Source: Garcia nutans
Taxonomy: Eukaryota; Streptophyta; Magnoliopsida; Malpighiales; Euphorbiaceae
Direction of reading: 5' to 3'
NCBI GenBank assembly: GCA_947685225.1
Contig: CANTUV010000051.1
Span: forward strand, 2,976,001 to 3,040,000
Length of the DNA: 64,000 bases
The notes beneath the pieces are model-generated. The model did not search any database and was not told the DNA's origin. It was given only the letters and a program-made list of their open reading frames with translations. How positions within the stretch are numbered: position 1 is the stretch's first letter; each line of letters opens with the position of its first letter. The translations under genes and the position numbers were made by a program. Below, piece after piece: positions 12,724 through 24,207 of this stretch.

Positions 12724-13450
12724 ATATAAAAAGGTTATTTTTTATTTATCCAAAAAAAATTATTATATAAAATTTTAATATATATATAAATAATACCAAA
12801 CAAATAAAGATTGAAATATTATTTATTTTAGACTATGCAAATATTATTCGTAGGTTAATTTTACAGAAAAAGCACCTATTTTGGAAGGATTAGAATTAAA
12901 TTACAATAATCAATCTAATTATTTTTTGTTTATTGAATAATTTTAAATAAATAAAAATAATTTTCAGAATTTATTAAAAATTAATTTTAATTATTTATTA
13001 AGTGTTTTATTATTTTTATAGTTCTATTTAACTAGATTTTTTAAAAAATAATTTATAAAAAATAGATATTAATTAAATTTAGATAGATGGAATTTGATAC
13101 TTTCGTTAACATCACTACAATCGATAAAATTTGATAAAAAATATTAAATTTTAGATTTATAAAATAAGCTCATTTATATTTAATTTTTTTATTTGCCATT
13201 GAAAATTTAAAATATATCCAACATGGAAATTCAATTGTGATTGATCTACACTGACTAGCTCCAGATTGAGACCTTATCAGCACAATACAATGCACTTAAA
13301 TAATGCATTATTATTATTATTATTATTAAATTTGCAAATGACCAAAAAATAAAGATAAGGCGAGTGGTTTAAGCATGGTTATCACTGTTAATTTTTTAAA
13401 TTTTGAATTAATACGCAAAACCGAAATCAATAAAACGAAGACGTTTCATT
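12724..13450. other. AT-rich spacer upstream of the clathrin adaptor gene
   Basis: No open frame of note. There is a (TTA)n run at about 13308-13327. Composition becomes less AT-rich after about 13450, where promoter sequence of the + strand gene begins. Confidence 0.5.
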
Positions 13451-13514
13451 CATTAGGTACTTTTCCAATCTTTCCCAGCTCCGCCGCCCTCTGTAACACG
13501 CAAAAACCCACGCG

Positions 13515-13520
13515 TATAAA
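13515..13520 (+). promoter_or_regulatory. Probable TATA box of the ANTH-domain gene
   Basis: TATAAA in the context GCGTATAAACAGC lies about 280 bases before the start codon, with a pyrimidine-rich leader (TCTCTCATTGG, CTTCGTTCC) downstream. This would put transcription start near 13545-13550. Inferred from position only. Confidence 0.5.
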
Positions 13521-13795
13521 CAGCTGAACAAAACAAACAAAAGAGCAACTCATTGTCACGTAACGGCAACTGTTAGTCTGTTACAGTGAGACTTTCTCTC
13601 ATTGGATTCTCAGATTCAAGTCGTCTTCGTTCCTCAGCCTCTCGTTTCATTTACTTTTCCATCTCCACCCTCAATTCTGCCTTCTCTGCTCATCGGATCT
13701 CCCATTCTCCGCCGGTAAATCGTTGTAAAATTCAGAGATACTTTCCTTTTTTTTCCCCTTTCATCAAACACTTCCACTACAAAAACTAAAAAAAA

Positions 13796-15694
13796 ATGTC
13801 ATACAGCACAATCCGTAAAGCGATTGGAGCTGTAAAAGATCAAACAAGCATAAGAATAGCTAAAGTGGCTGGCAATATAGCACCAGACCTTGAAGTTTTG
13901 GTTGTTAAAGCCACTACTCATGATGAAGAGCCTGCTGATGATAAGTACTTTAGAGAGATTATAAATCTCACTTCTTATTCCAGAGGTTATGTCAGTGCTT
14001 GTGTGGCTGCAGTTTCTAAACGCCTGAGTAAAACCCGTGATTGGATTGTGGCTATTAAGGCCTTGATGCTTGTTCATAGACTTCTGGTTGATGGGCACCC
14101 TTCGTTTGAGGAGGAAATGGTGTATGCCTCTAGAAGAGGGATGCGGGTCTTGAATATGTCGGATTTTAGAGACGAGGCGCACTCGCATTCTTGGGATCAT
14201 TCTTCGTTTGTAAGGTTTTACGCTTTGTTTCTTGATGAGAAAGTTGAATTTGCGATTTCTGAGAGTAGATTAAAAGGAAGAGACAAGAAATTTGATGAGA
14301 GAGATGATGGATTTGGATCAAGAGAATATAAGGATGATTATGATTACAGGGTGTCTGGGAGATCGAGGTCTTATGGTGATTTGAATGATGATTCAGTTGG
14401 GAGAGAACAAAAGAGTGAGGTCACACCAATTAGAGAAATGAGGCCAGAGAAGGTTTTGGACAAATTGAACCAATTGTTGAGGATGCTTGATAGAGTTTTG
14501 TCTTGTAGGCCAACAGGAATGGCTAAGAATAATAGGTTGATGCTCACGGCATTATATGGGGTGGTGAAAGAGAGTTTCGGACTGTATGTTGAAATTTGCG
14601 AGGCACTGGGGATATTGTTGGATAGATTTACTGAGATGGAGTATTCAGATTGTGTTAAGGGTTTTGATATGTATGTTGGTGCAGCGCAGATGATAGATGA
14701 GCTTGTTATTTTCTATGGTTGGTGCAAGGATACTGGGATTGCAAGATCATCTGAGTTCCCTGCTGTGAAGAAAATTACTGATCAGCTGCTAGGGACACTT
14801 GAAGGATTTTTAAAAGAAATGACCAACAGACCATCTAGGAGTCCCGAGAGAACTAAGGAGGAGGAGGAGCTTCCAATTAAGAAAGATCCAGAAACAGTTG
14901 TGAATGAGGTCAAGGCACTTCCACCACCAGAAAATTATACCCCTCCACCCCCTCCCGAGTCACAGCCTAAGCCACAACCACAGCAAGTAACGGATGATTT
15001 GGTAAATTTGAGAGATGATGCAGTTTCTGCCAATGAGCAGGGTAATAAATTGGCACTGGCTTTGTTCTCTGGACCTGCAGTTACAAATACAAATGGTGCA
15101 TGGGAAGCATTCCCATCAGATGGAGAACCTGAAGTGACTTCAGCATGGCAGACACCAGCTGCTGAGAATGGTAGAGCAGATTGGGAATTGGCATTGGTTG
15201 AATCAGCAAGTAATCTGTCAAAGCAGAAAGCTGCTTTAGGAGGTGGTATGGATTCACTGCTGTTGAATGGAATGTATGATCAGGGGGCGGTGAGACAACA
15301 TGTGAACACTACTCAGTTGAGTGGTGGGAGTGCAAGTAGCGTAGCATTGCCTGGCACAGGGAAGAAAGCAACACCAGTGTTGGCATTGCCTGCGCCTGAT
15401 GGGACTGTGCAACCAGTTGGGAACCAGGACCCATTTGCTGCATCTCTTGCAATTCCACCCCCTTCTTATGTGCAGATAGCAGAGATGGAGAGAAAGCAGC
15501 ACTTACTGGTTCAGGAACAGCAACTCTGGCAACAATATGGAAGAGATGGGATGCGAGGCCAAGTGGGTTTAGCCAAGATTAGTGGTGCCTCAGGGTACAA
15601 TGGTCTTAATCCTCAACCATTGATGATGCCTTATGGGATGCCACAGATTAGTGGGATGGAGCAGCCAGGAGGGTACCACTATACATCTTATTAA
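13796..15694 (+). CDS. ANTH-domain clathrin assembly protein (AP180/CALM family, At2g25430-like)
   Basis: Endocytic adaptor that links PI(4,5)P2-containing membrane to clathrin at the plasma membrane or trans-Golgi network. It is a single uninterrupted exon of 632 residues; the ATG lies in an AAAAAATGTC context after an in-frame stop-rich leader. The N-terminal ANTH domain covers about residues 1-150 (start MSYSTIRKAIGAVKDQTS, lipid-contact-type VVKATTH, then KTRDWIVAIKALMLVHRLL and LNMSDFRDEAHSHSWDHS). A charged RSRSYGD linker and the second helical part (about 215-350, MRPEKVLDKLNQLLRMLDRV) follow. After a proline-rich segment (ENYTPPPPPE) comes a disordered tail with AP-2-binding-type DPF at 545-547 and a Gln-rich EQQLWQQYGRDGMRGQ. 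The tail matches the ECA4/ECA2 group (WELALVESASNLSKQ, LLLNGMYDQGAVRQH). No damage seen. Confidence 0.95.
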   Translation: MSYSTIRKAIGAVKDQTSIRIAKVAGNIAPDLEVLVVKATTHDEEPADDKYFREIINLTSYSRGYVSACVAAVSKRLSKTRDWIVAIKALMLVHRLLVDGHPSFEEEMVYASRRGMRVLNMSDFRDEAHSHSWDHSSFVRFYALFLDEKVEFAISESRLKGRDKKFDERDDGFGSREYKDDYDYRVSGRSRSYGDLNDDSVGREQKSEVTPIREMRPEKVLDKLNQLLRMLDRVLSCRPTGMAKNNRLMLTALYGVVKESFGLYVEICEALGILLDRFTEMEYSDCVKGFDMYVGAAQMIDELVIFYGWCKDTGIARSSEFPAVKKITDQLLGTLEGFLKEMTNRPSRSPERTKEEEELPIKKDPETVVNEVKALPPPENYTPPPPPESQPKPQPQQVTDDLVNLRDDAVSANEQGNKLALALFSGPAVTNTNGAWEAFPSDGEPEVTSAWQTPAAENGRADWELALVESASNLSKQKAALGGGMDSLLLNGMYDQGAVRQHVNTTQLSGGSASSVALPGTGKKATPVLALPAPDGTVQPVGNQDPFAASLAIPPPSYVQIAEMERKQHLLVQEQQLWQQYGRDGMRGQVGLAKISGASGYNGLNPQPLMMPYGMPQISGMEQPGGYHYTSY

Positions 15695-16680
15695 CGAACA
15701 TGCTGCTGCTTTGTAATAATGTAATGCAAATTACTATCACATATACTTATTTTCCCAATTTTTGCTGAAGATTTTTTATGTAACTTATATTACTATTTTC
15801 CAATATGATTCTCTGTATGTATAATCACTTGCATCAGGTGGAAAGAGAGACAAGATTTTGAAATAGTATGCTGCAATATTGTATCCAATTTGCCATCAAT
15901 TTTCGCAAAGTAATTAAAACCATCAAGTTTTATGAATCTTTCTGGTTCTTCCTAGCCTCCATTGTTAATAAAATTTGTTTTAGGAAGATGTGTTGGAACC
16001 TTAGAATAGAAAAGCCTGGTCTTTCTTCTAATCGATGCTTTAGTATTAAAATAGTAAATGAAATTTTCACCATTGGGACTCTCTGGGAGAGTAAAAAAGA
16101 ATTCTTATTCGAACGAGTCAACTTCATCTGGTATAGGAAAAACATTTGGCATGAATCAAAATAATAAAAATAAGAATTAGTATTGTTGACTCTTGACCAG
16201 ATTAAAAATGGGTATTGTTTGGCCATGATTTATTTGATTTTAATGAAATTATCTTTTGATGATTAAAAAAAAAGGAATCAGTTCATAGTTGGATTTTTTT
16301 TTGTTAATTTTGTTTTTTTTTTGTTTACTTTTATGGTATATCTTTGGTTATTTTTTATTTTTATGTCATATTCTGTACTTAAAAGAATTATTGGAACTTT
16401 AATGTGTTTATATACCAAATCTCAATTTGATTAAGTGCATATCGTCTTCTAATTTCCACATATGCCCTTTTTTTTTGTTTTGATTCTAACTTATTATTAT
16501 TATTATTATTGCATTTCCCTTTTTACAGAAGGCCTCATATGGACTGAATGCTCGAAGTTTCTTTTTGATGTAATTTCTAGGGATAAGATATAATTAAGTT
16601 TTCTTCTTCTTCTTCTTCTTCTTCTTCTTTAGAAAAAAAAAAAGAGAAATAAAAGTTGCATTGTCAAATTGTTATAAAAA
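15695..16680. other. 3' UTR and intergenic sequence
   Basis: About the first 140 bases are probably the clathrin adaptor 3' UTR. An overlapping pair of about 98-codon frames at 15868-16226 (both strands) is unidentified. A CTT microsatellite lies at 16601-16629. Nothing else is supported. Confidence 0.45.
16601..16629. repeat. (TTC)n microsatellite
   Basis: About ten uninterrupted TTC units followed by an A-rich tract. Confidence 0.9.
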
Positions 16681-18446
16681 GGACAAAGGCTACAAATTTA
16701 TTCGTTTACATTTTTGTATATCGAAATCATGATAATGCTTAACACATAACGAGGCATATTGTGAATAAAATTATTTTTATCACTTGAGGATAAACAACGA
16801 TCTAAGCTTGGAGAGTTGATAAGACCATATTTTTTATATAATTTTATGATTATTCTAGCTATATTTTTATTGTTATCAATTGAATTTGATCAATTTTTAT
16901 TGTGAAAGTGAGAATATTTATCATTTTAAGTGTAAAGTTACAAGTATGAAGAAAGAGCTTATTTTAGCTAAAAATCATGAAAAAATTGAAGAAAAATAAA
17001 AAGAAGGCCAAAACAAGCTCAAAAATAAAAGAAAATAAATTTATATGGTCATATAAAACACGGTACATGACTATGAACTTAAAAATGAAATTAAATATGA
17101 GAAATCAAGAGGTTCAGAATTGTTTTAAATCCACAAGGCCATGGATGTCAAAAAGCTAGGGCCATGGGATTTGATTTAAATATGTCCAAATTTTTCAATG
17201 ATAAAAATTACAAAGACAAAAGCATTTTGAAGGCCACAACCGTATCATTGATTTTGGCTCTGTTTTGAAGAGATTTTGCATATTTCAGAAGTAAATCAAA
17301 AGCCACGATCGTGGCATTCAAAAACCACAACCGTGGGCCTTAAATCGCCATTTCCAGGCCTGAAAATTTCTCAAAACAGCTCATATCTACCCATGCCACG
17401 ACCGTGGCACTTAAAGCCATGCTGTAGGGTTGATTTTTATGACTTCAAGTTGAAAAATTGAAAAATGAAGAACTAAACAGCTGTAAACAATCATATGCCA
17501 ACTTTTGCCAGCCTTTCACCATCAAGAAGCTTCCAAGCACTTTATATAAACACACTTCTTTCAATGATTGAAAAAAAATAGAGAGATTGAAGTTAGGATA
17601 GAAATTTAGTTTAGAATATAGTTTATATTGAGAAAATTCTATTCTTTCTTTTGAGAGGTGTGAAATTAGAGTTTAAGGAAGAGATTCAAGAATCCAAGTG
17701 GAATTCTTCTTCAATCAAAAGAATTAGAGTTTGATCTTTCTTATTATTTTAATTATGTTTTCAATTAATGTTTGTTGTGTTTTCAATTCAAATATGAGGG
17801 TTGGTCCATTGTATTAAATTTAATATGAAATAATATATTTTATTTGATTTAATTTAAATTTATCCTTGATTATTTTATTATCGTTGATCTTAATGCTTTA
17901 ATTATCTAGCCAATAATTAATTGAATTGAGATATTATGTGATGAAGCAAGAGTGGAAGCACAATATTTGTCCAAGGAGATAATAATCTTAAGGAAGTTTT
18001 TCACTTAGAGATAAGGTTAAATCTTTAAAAGGTTAATTTAAGATTCTAAAAAATACTAATGAATTGATTTAATTACTTATGATTACGAGAGTAGATGTAA
18101 TGATTTAATTAATATTAGCTTTAATACTTGAGAAAGACTTAAGCTTGATTTAGGATAATCCAACCATTAATCGAAAAGAAAACTGAATTAAATTAATACT
18201 TTAGAAAATTCATAATAAATCAATAAACATGACTTAACCCTAGGCTTTATATTATTAGATTTCATTTCAAGCAACTTATTTTTTTAAGTCTAGTTAATTC
18301 ATAAATCAAATTGTGTTATCAAATAATAATCAGTTTAATTGTTTAGTACTTAGAACAACCCTCTTCGTGGAAATGATATTTTACTTATCACTTTATTACT
18401 TAATATGACCTGTGCACTTGCAGATAGCTAGGCTCGAGTCCTAACA
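16680..18446 (+). mobile_element. 3'-terminal remnant of an LTR retrotransposon (end of internal region plus 3' LTR)
   Basis: CACTTGAGGATAAACAACGA (about 16780) followed by AAGCTTGGAGAGT and TGATAAGACC resembles the polypurine-tract/LTR junction of a common plant Ty3/gypsy type. I place the LTR at about 16817-18446, from TGATAAGACC to CGAGTCCTAACA. The right part carries the CCCTCTTCGTGGAAATGATA and TGTGCACTTGCAG signature typical of such LTR ends. No primer-binding site follows 18446, fitting a 3' LTR. No gag or pol is present on the left, so the element is truncated. The LTR holds several CCACG-N-CGTGG palindromes. Exact borders and target duplication were not found. Confidence 0.6.
17303..17407. 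repeat. Cluster of CCACGAYCGTGG palindromes inside the LTR remnant
   Basis: CCACGATCGTGG at 17303-17314 is a perfect 12-base palindrome. Near-copies are CCACAACCGTGG (17325-17336) and CCACGACCGTGG (17396-17407), with a weaker CCACAACCGT near 17235. They recur within otherwise AT-rich sequence. Confidence 0.8.
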
Positions 18447-19324
18447 ATAATAATTATATGTATCAGTATTCAAGTTATTATATACCTTTTTATTTTTAAT
18501 AAAATAAATTATATTTCATTTAATATATTATTTATTATAAAATATAACAACTACACACTGATATTTTTTTTTAAAGATAATAGATATATGCAGATATATA
18601 CTACATATAACTTTATATACTAAAATATTATTGTTGTATTCTGACATTTTTTTGAAAGACAACATATATACGTAGTTATAGTTATCATATATCTATAAAA
18701 ATTAAAATATAAGAGATACATACTAATATTATTTTTCCAATAAAATAAGTATATGTAGATATATGCTATATATTATTTTATATACTAAAATAATAATAGA
18801 TATATATTTTTTTCTTTTCTTTTGTAATGCAATACAATACCTAATATTGACCATTGCCACGGTTCGGTTAACCGGAACCGCCGGTTCTGGTTCATAATTT
18901 TTGTGAACCTTAACCTTAACCGGTATGAGCCGGTTCAGTTACGGTTCAGGCCCTTAAAAATCGGTCCGGTTCCTGTTTGAACCGCCGGTTCAAATTATTT
19001 TTTATAAAAATTATATTTAAAAAAATAATATTATTAATACATGAAAATATTTTTTATTAGATTAAACACCACTTATAAAATTAATAATATTGTTTAAGTT
19101 ATTTATAAATAATATTATTTATAAATATTTAATATTACAATTAAAATATAAAGAAAAAATTAAAAAAATGTTTGAACATAATTACTAAAAATCATTTAAC
19201 TACGTAAATTATAATTATAAATATTTAATATTACATTTGAAATATTCAATAAATACAAATAATTGAAATATAAAAAAACTACATAAAAAATTTAAACTTA
19301 ATTAAAAAATTTGATAGTGCCCCC

Positions 19325-21424
19325 TTATTCGCTTTCACCATTTCCACTTTCACCGCCCGTCGTACTTCCGTCTGTTGCATCATAATCTAAATCTTGATCG
19401 TCATCATCATTATACTTTAAATCTTGTATACGCATTGATGCTTTGGACCAATCATTGATGCACATTTGAGCTTGCAATCAGGGAGGTGTTAGTCTTGATC
19501 GACACTCATTCAACACACGGCCTCCGGTGCTAAATATTTGCTCCACCGCTACTGTTGAGGCTAGAGAACTAAAAATTTCCCTAGCCATAATAGATAACAC
19601 TGGAAATTTTTTTGTATGTTGACTCCACCACTGCAAAATAGGAAACTTGTAGTCTCCAATAACACCATCAAATTCAAAGCTAGATGATAAATATGCATCA
19701 AGTTCAATATTACTTAAGGTAGTAGTTTTAGGTCTCTTATGTCTTTCCATTAAAAATTTACCAGCTTTACTTACACTAGATGATAAATTTATATCCTCAT
19801 TTTGACACCTATGTGATGCTGGAATCATTGATGCATATATTGATTCATATTCTCTATATAAGTCCAAAATAATTCTTTTAACCCCATCTATTATTCCAAT
19901 AATATTAACATCTTTTAAATCTAATAGAAGATAATAATTGTTTAAATAATCAGTTAAAATTTCAATTCACACACGAGGATCCAATACACAAGCAACAAGA
20001 TTAAGAGCAGAAAAATCTTTATAATAATTAAGCCATTTATTCTTCATTGCAATGACAGTTTCTTTTAATTCAATATCATATTTATACTCATAAAAAACAA
20101 TTGCAATATTCAAAGCTTCAAATACTACTAAATGGGATGTAGGATAATAAACACCAGATAAATGTTCAGTAGCATCATTAAAAACTTTTAAAAGATCAAT
20201 CATTTTTTCACAACAATTCCATTGAGTAGGATATAATGTAATAGGTACAGAATTAAGTTCAAAAAATCTACATAATAATTCACTATATGGAAACGAATTA
20301 CAAAGTAAATCATAAGTAGAATTCCAACGGGTTGGAACATCTCGTTTGAATCGTTTAGAAGGCATACCATATTGCTTACAAAATTTACCCCAACTTTTAT
20401 ATAATTGAGGATGTGACCATAAATAATTTAATGCAGTTTTAATTGGTTCATACAAAAAATTTAAAGTTCTCAAATCACTTTGAACACATAAATTTATAAC
20501 ATGACATATGCATCTAACATGAAAAAATTTGCCTCCTAAATTTGGTCTACAAATTTGTTCCAAATCATTAATAGAAGCAGTGTTTGCAGAAGCATTATCA
20601 AAAGAAATTGAAAAAATTCTTTGAACTAAATTATATTCTTCCAAAATACTTTTTATTATTTTATATATATTATCGGCAGTATGTCTATCATCAAAGAGTC
20701 GAAATGCAAGCAATCTTTTTTGTAAATTCCATTGATCATCAACTCAATGACATGTAACACCTATATATGAATGTGTTTGCCAATGATCACTCCATATATC
20801 ACTACAAATTGAAAGACGAAAATGACAATTTGTAAATAATGTGCATAAATCTTTTTTTCTTTTTTCATAAAGCTTGCGCAATGTTCGCGATAAAGTTGAA
20901 CGGGGAACACGTTGAAATGCAGGATTCACATATTTTTGAATAAAATTAGTAAATCCTATTTTCTCACCAAAATTAAAAGTTAATTAATCAACACAAACGC
21001 ACCTTGCCAATTCTTCTTTGACCACATTTTTGTCATAGTGAAAAATACCTTATTTTTTAGGAGGTGCAGATGATGAGCCCGATTGTACAAAATCCGCCAA
21101 TTGTGTTTGAGTATTATCCATACCAGCTTGAACAGGATGTTTTTTGTGAAGATGTCTCCATAATGTTCCATAGCCTCCTCCGTCTATAAATTTAAATGAA
21201 GAGGAGCAATAATTACAGTGTGCTCTTTTTTGGCCTTCCGTATTTATCTGTTTAGAAAAATGTAAAAGAAAAATATTAGATTTTAATTTTTTTGTTTTAC
21301 TAGATTGATTTTGATCAAATGTGACTTGCACTTGGCAATCCACTTCTTCTTCGTCATCCAAAATATTAATATGTTGTGAAATTTGCTCATCATTTATATT
21401 ATCAAAATGACTAGAACTTGTCAT
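19325..21424 (-). pseudogene. hAT transposase (BED zinc finger, RICESLEEPER/Ac-like), broken by in-frame stops
   Basis: The frame reads from ATG 21424 to TAA 19325-19327 (700 codons, the usual size for the family) without any frameshift, but holds five internal stops: TAA 21050-21052, TAA 20984-20986, TGA 20744-20746, TGA 19967-19969, TGA 19478-19480. The N-terminus has a BED-type finger (CNYCSSSFKF, then TLWRHLHKKHP). The central part has the RNase-H-like core signatures (CSDIWSDHW; SISFDNASANTASIN; HVRCICHVINLCVQ; DVPTRWNSTYDLL). The C-terminus has the hAT dimerisation block (STVAVEQIFSTGGRVLNECR, RSRLTPP, then a stop, then LQAQMCINDW). The stop just after RLTPP removes the last 51 residues. 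No intron is apparent. Non-functional as read. Confidence 0.9.
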
Positions 21425-21429
21425 TTTAA

Positions 21430-21680
21430 TATAAATTGATAATAATAATAACGATTAATAATAATAATAATAACAACAACAATAACAAAATAATAATAAT
21501 TAACAACAAATAATAAATATTACTAGCAATACTAATAAATAATAATAATAACAATAATTAATAATAAACAATAAATATTACTAATAATAACAACAACAAA
21601 TAATAATAATAATAAAAATAAATAATAAATATTACTAATAATAATAAATAACAGTAACAAAATAATAAGAATAACAATTT
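21430..21680. repeat. (TAA/AAC)n-rich tract in the hAT 5' region
   Basis: Imperfect TAA and AAC trinucleotide repeats fill most of 21440-21660, immediately upstream of the transposase start on the minus strand. Confidence 0.85.
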
Positions 21681-21935
21681 AAGAGAGTAGAAATTAGAGA
21701 ATTGAGAAAGTTAAAGAATTTAGAGTTAAATTAGATAATTCAAATTTGATTATTGAGAGAAATTGTGAAAAAATTAGAAAATGAAGTAAAAAGATAGTGT
21801 ATTTATAGTTTTTAAAATTTTTTCATTTCCATAAAATACCCCTCAAAATATTTTTTTTTTCTGTTAGTAGGGATAAATTAGTAAAATATATATAAATTAA
21901 AAAAATTTAAAAAAAAATAAAAATTGTTGCCAACG

Positions 21936-22035
21936 GCACACTGCCATGTGCAGTGTGCTGCTGGCAGGTGGCCAGCCAATGGCCACCTGCCAGCACATGC
22001 TCCATCCTCCATCATTGTGCAGCACATGCTGCACA
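21936..22035. repeat. Three hairpins clustered near the right end of the hAT element
   Basis: Hairpin 1: GCACACTGC (21936-21944), loop CATGT, GCAGTGTGC (21950-21958). Hairpin 2: a perfect 16-base stem, TGCTGGCAGGTGGCCA (21959-21974), five-base loop, TGGCCACCTGCCAGCA (21980-21995). Hairpin 3: TGTGCAGC (22016-22023), loop ACAT, GCTGCACA (22028-22035). They form a GC-rich island in AT-rich DNA within the element. Confidence 0.88.
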
Positions 22036-22247
22036 GTGCACAGTATTTTTTTTTTCGGTTTTGAACCGGAACCGCCGGTTCGGTTCCGGTTCAAATATTT
22101 TATAACCGGAACCAGAACCTTAAAGGAAGGTTCTAGTTACGGTTTTGATCCTTTAATTACGGTTTACGGTTTGGTTCATTGAACCGAACCGAAACCGCCG
22201 GTCCGGTTCAACGGTTCAACCGAACCGTGGCCATAGTTACCTAATAT

Positions 22248-22882
22248 GTGAATAATGTTATATATTAAAAAAATATTTTTTTAAAAAATATTTTTAAATA
22301 ATTTTTATAATATATGTTGAAATTATTTTAAAAATATAAATAAAATAAAATATATAAAAATATGTATATAAAATATAATTTTAAATTAATTAACATAATA
22401 TTACAAAAAAATAGATAACATAAATTATATTTTAAATTAATTAATTAATCATGTTTTAATTAATAAAATTTCTTATGAAAAATTATGAAACTTATTTCAA
22501 TTTAAATATTTTATAATTTTATAAATTAAACTTTTGTTAATATTAATCAATTGATTTATAATATTTATAATTAAATCCTAAAAAATAATTTTAAAAATAT
22601 TATAATATTATATTAGTATATATTTATATATTTCATATATTTTAACTAACAATAACAATATATATAAATATATATTGGTATATGTGAATATATATGAATA
22701 TATGTCGATATATAATTATTTTATATTTTTATCTATATCTCTGTATACCATATGTTAAAATTATTTTAAAATATATAAATTAAATAAAATATATAAAAAG
22801 TAAATAATAATTGAAATTGGATGAATTAATATATATTTTATTTGGACAATCTATATGAATTAGCAAATAAAATATATATTCA
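22248..22882. other. Very AT-rich spacer, nothing recognised
   Basis: Almost entirely A and T, with TATATA runs near 22650-22720. No frame, motif or repeat boundary seen. Confidence 0.6.
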
Positions 22883-22885
22883 TAA

Positions 22886-23445
22886 GAGTATCTTTAATGT
22901 AGGAATGCTCTTGGTCTTAGTCCCATAAAGGGACTGATACCGTGGGACCTGACCTATATCCACGTCCCTCTAAGGAGTATCCCCATTAAGTGGCAGCCCC
23001 TTATTAAAAAAATTATAATTATAATTTTTTAAATAAAAATAATAATTTTTAATAAAATAAAATTTTTATAATTTTTTAATAATTTTTAATAAAAATAATT
23101 ATTTTTTAGTAAAAATAATAATTTTTCTATAATTTTATAATAATTTTTTAAATGATCTGTTTTTAATAAAAATAATTATTTTTAGTAAAAATAATAATTT
23201 ATTTTTAATAAGAATAATAATTTTTTAATAGAAATAATTTTATTATTTAATAATTTTATTATTTTATCATAAAATAAATTAATATTTAAAATTTAATTAT
23301 TAAAAAAATAATAATAAAAATGAGATTCATTAAAATAGGATTTGACTCTTGTTATTGAAGATTAAATTTTATTTTTATTTATCCCATAAAATATCTATGT
23401 GATATTTTAGTGGAATTCAATACTCAATTTCGGTTACGGATGCTC
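22886..23445. mobile_element. Tourist-like MITE, 560 bp
   Basis: The left end GAGTATCTTTAATG matches the inverse of the right end (GAGCATCCGTAACC read on the minus strand). TAA flanks both ends (22883-22885 and 23446-23448). The interior is AT-rich with repeated AATAATTTTT blocks and a GC-richer segment (22917-23006). No open frame. The assignment to PIF/Harbinger rests on the three-base duplication. Confidence 0.7.
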
Positions 23446-23548
23446 TAAGATCAAAGTTTTTTCGACCACTGATAAACTTTAAGACGGCCACTACATTATA
23501 GTTTTGTAATTATGAAAATAAGAGTGCCTTAAAAATTCTTACCACTGT

Positions 23549-24199
23549 CAGGGGCGAAGTTAAATTTTTAATAAAAAAAATGTAAATTTTCACTTATAGT
23601 TTTAATTTCATTTCTAATTTTTTTTTATATTATTATCTTAATGCTCACTAAATTAATAATATATATATATACACACACTTGTAAATTTATTTGATGATAT
23701 ATGAAAAAATAAAGAGAAAATAATATTATTTCATGAAGATAATTTTTTAAAAAAAAGTTGAATAAAAAAATTATCACGTAATATTAAAAGTAGAAATAAT
23801 AAAATCAAAAAGAAGGAAATTAAAAGAATTTTTTTTAAAAAAAGAAAGATTATAACATTATGTTATTTTTTAATTTCTTTACTTTTTATTCTGCTTTTAA
23901 TTTTTTTCTAATCTCTTGATTTATTGGATGAATTCAAGTTAATTTAGTTAAAGAAATTTGCCATTTTTTATAATTTCTTATTTTTATTAAAGAGTATATT
24001 TTTTTTAAAATTTTTTAGAAAAACATATTTATTGAGTAAAAAAATAATTTATTAAAATTTTTTTTACTTAATCTAAAAAAGAAATAGAAAATAATTTAAA
24101 TTTTAAAGGAAAGTAAATAAAAAATTTTACTATATATATATATATATTTTAAAATAGAAGAGAGTAATTGTCCACTTTGTTATATGTGGCTTCGCCCTT
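23549..24199. mobile_element. Small non-autonomous hAT-type element, about 650 bp
   Basis: The left end CAGGGGCGAAG and the inverse of the right end (AAGGGCGAAG) form short terminal inverted repeats. The flanks ACCACTGT (23541-23548) and ATCACTAT (24200-24207) agree at six of eight positions, compatible with an eroded 8-base duplication. The interior is AT-rich and non-coding. Flanking sequence on the two sides (23463-23540 and 24205-24300) is similar in direct orientation. Confidence 0.55.
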
Positions 24200-24207
24200 A
24201 TCACTAT

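Larger units (their letters stand above)
18848..22239 (-). mobile_element. hAT-superfamily DNA transposon, full length, 3.39 kb
   Basis: Terminal inverted repeats: left TGACCATTGCCACGGTTCGG, right (reverse complement) TAACTATGGCCACGGTTCGG. Both lead into subterminal arrays rich in CCGGTT/AACCGG. The flanks carry CCTAATAT on each side (18840-18847 and 22240-22247), the 8-base duplication of hAT elements. The shared match is in fact ten bases (TACCTAATAT), so the exact end is uncertain by two bases. Inside lies one minus-strand transposase frame (19325-21424), now broken by stops. The preserved ends and duplication indicate a recent or at least uneroded insertion. Confidence 0.9.

Noticed and set aside
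15868..16226. Overlapping frames of about 98 codons on both strands after the clathrin adaptor gene
   Set aside because: I considered an organellar DNA insertion or a small gene, but recognise no family and see no promoter or splice context; not supportable without a search.
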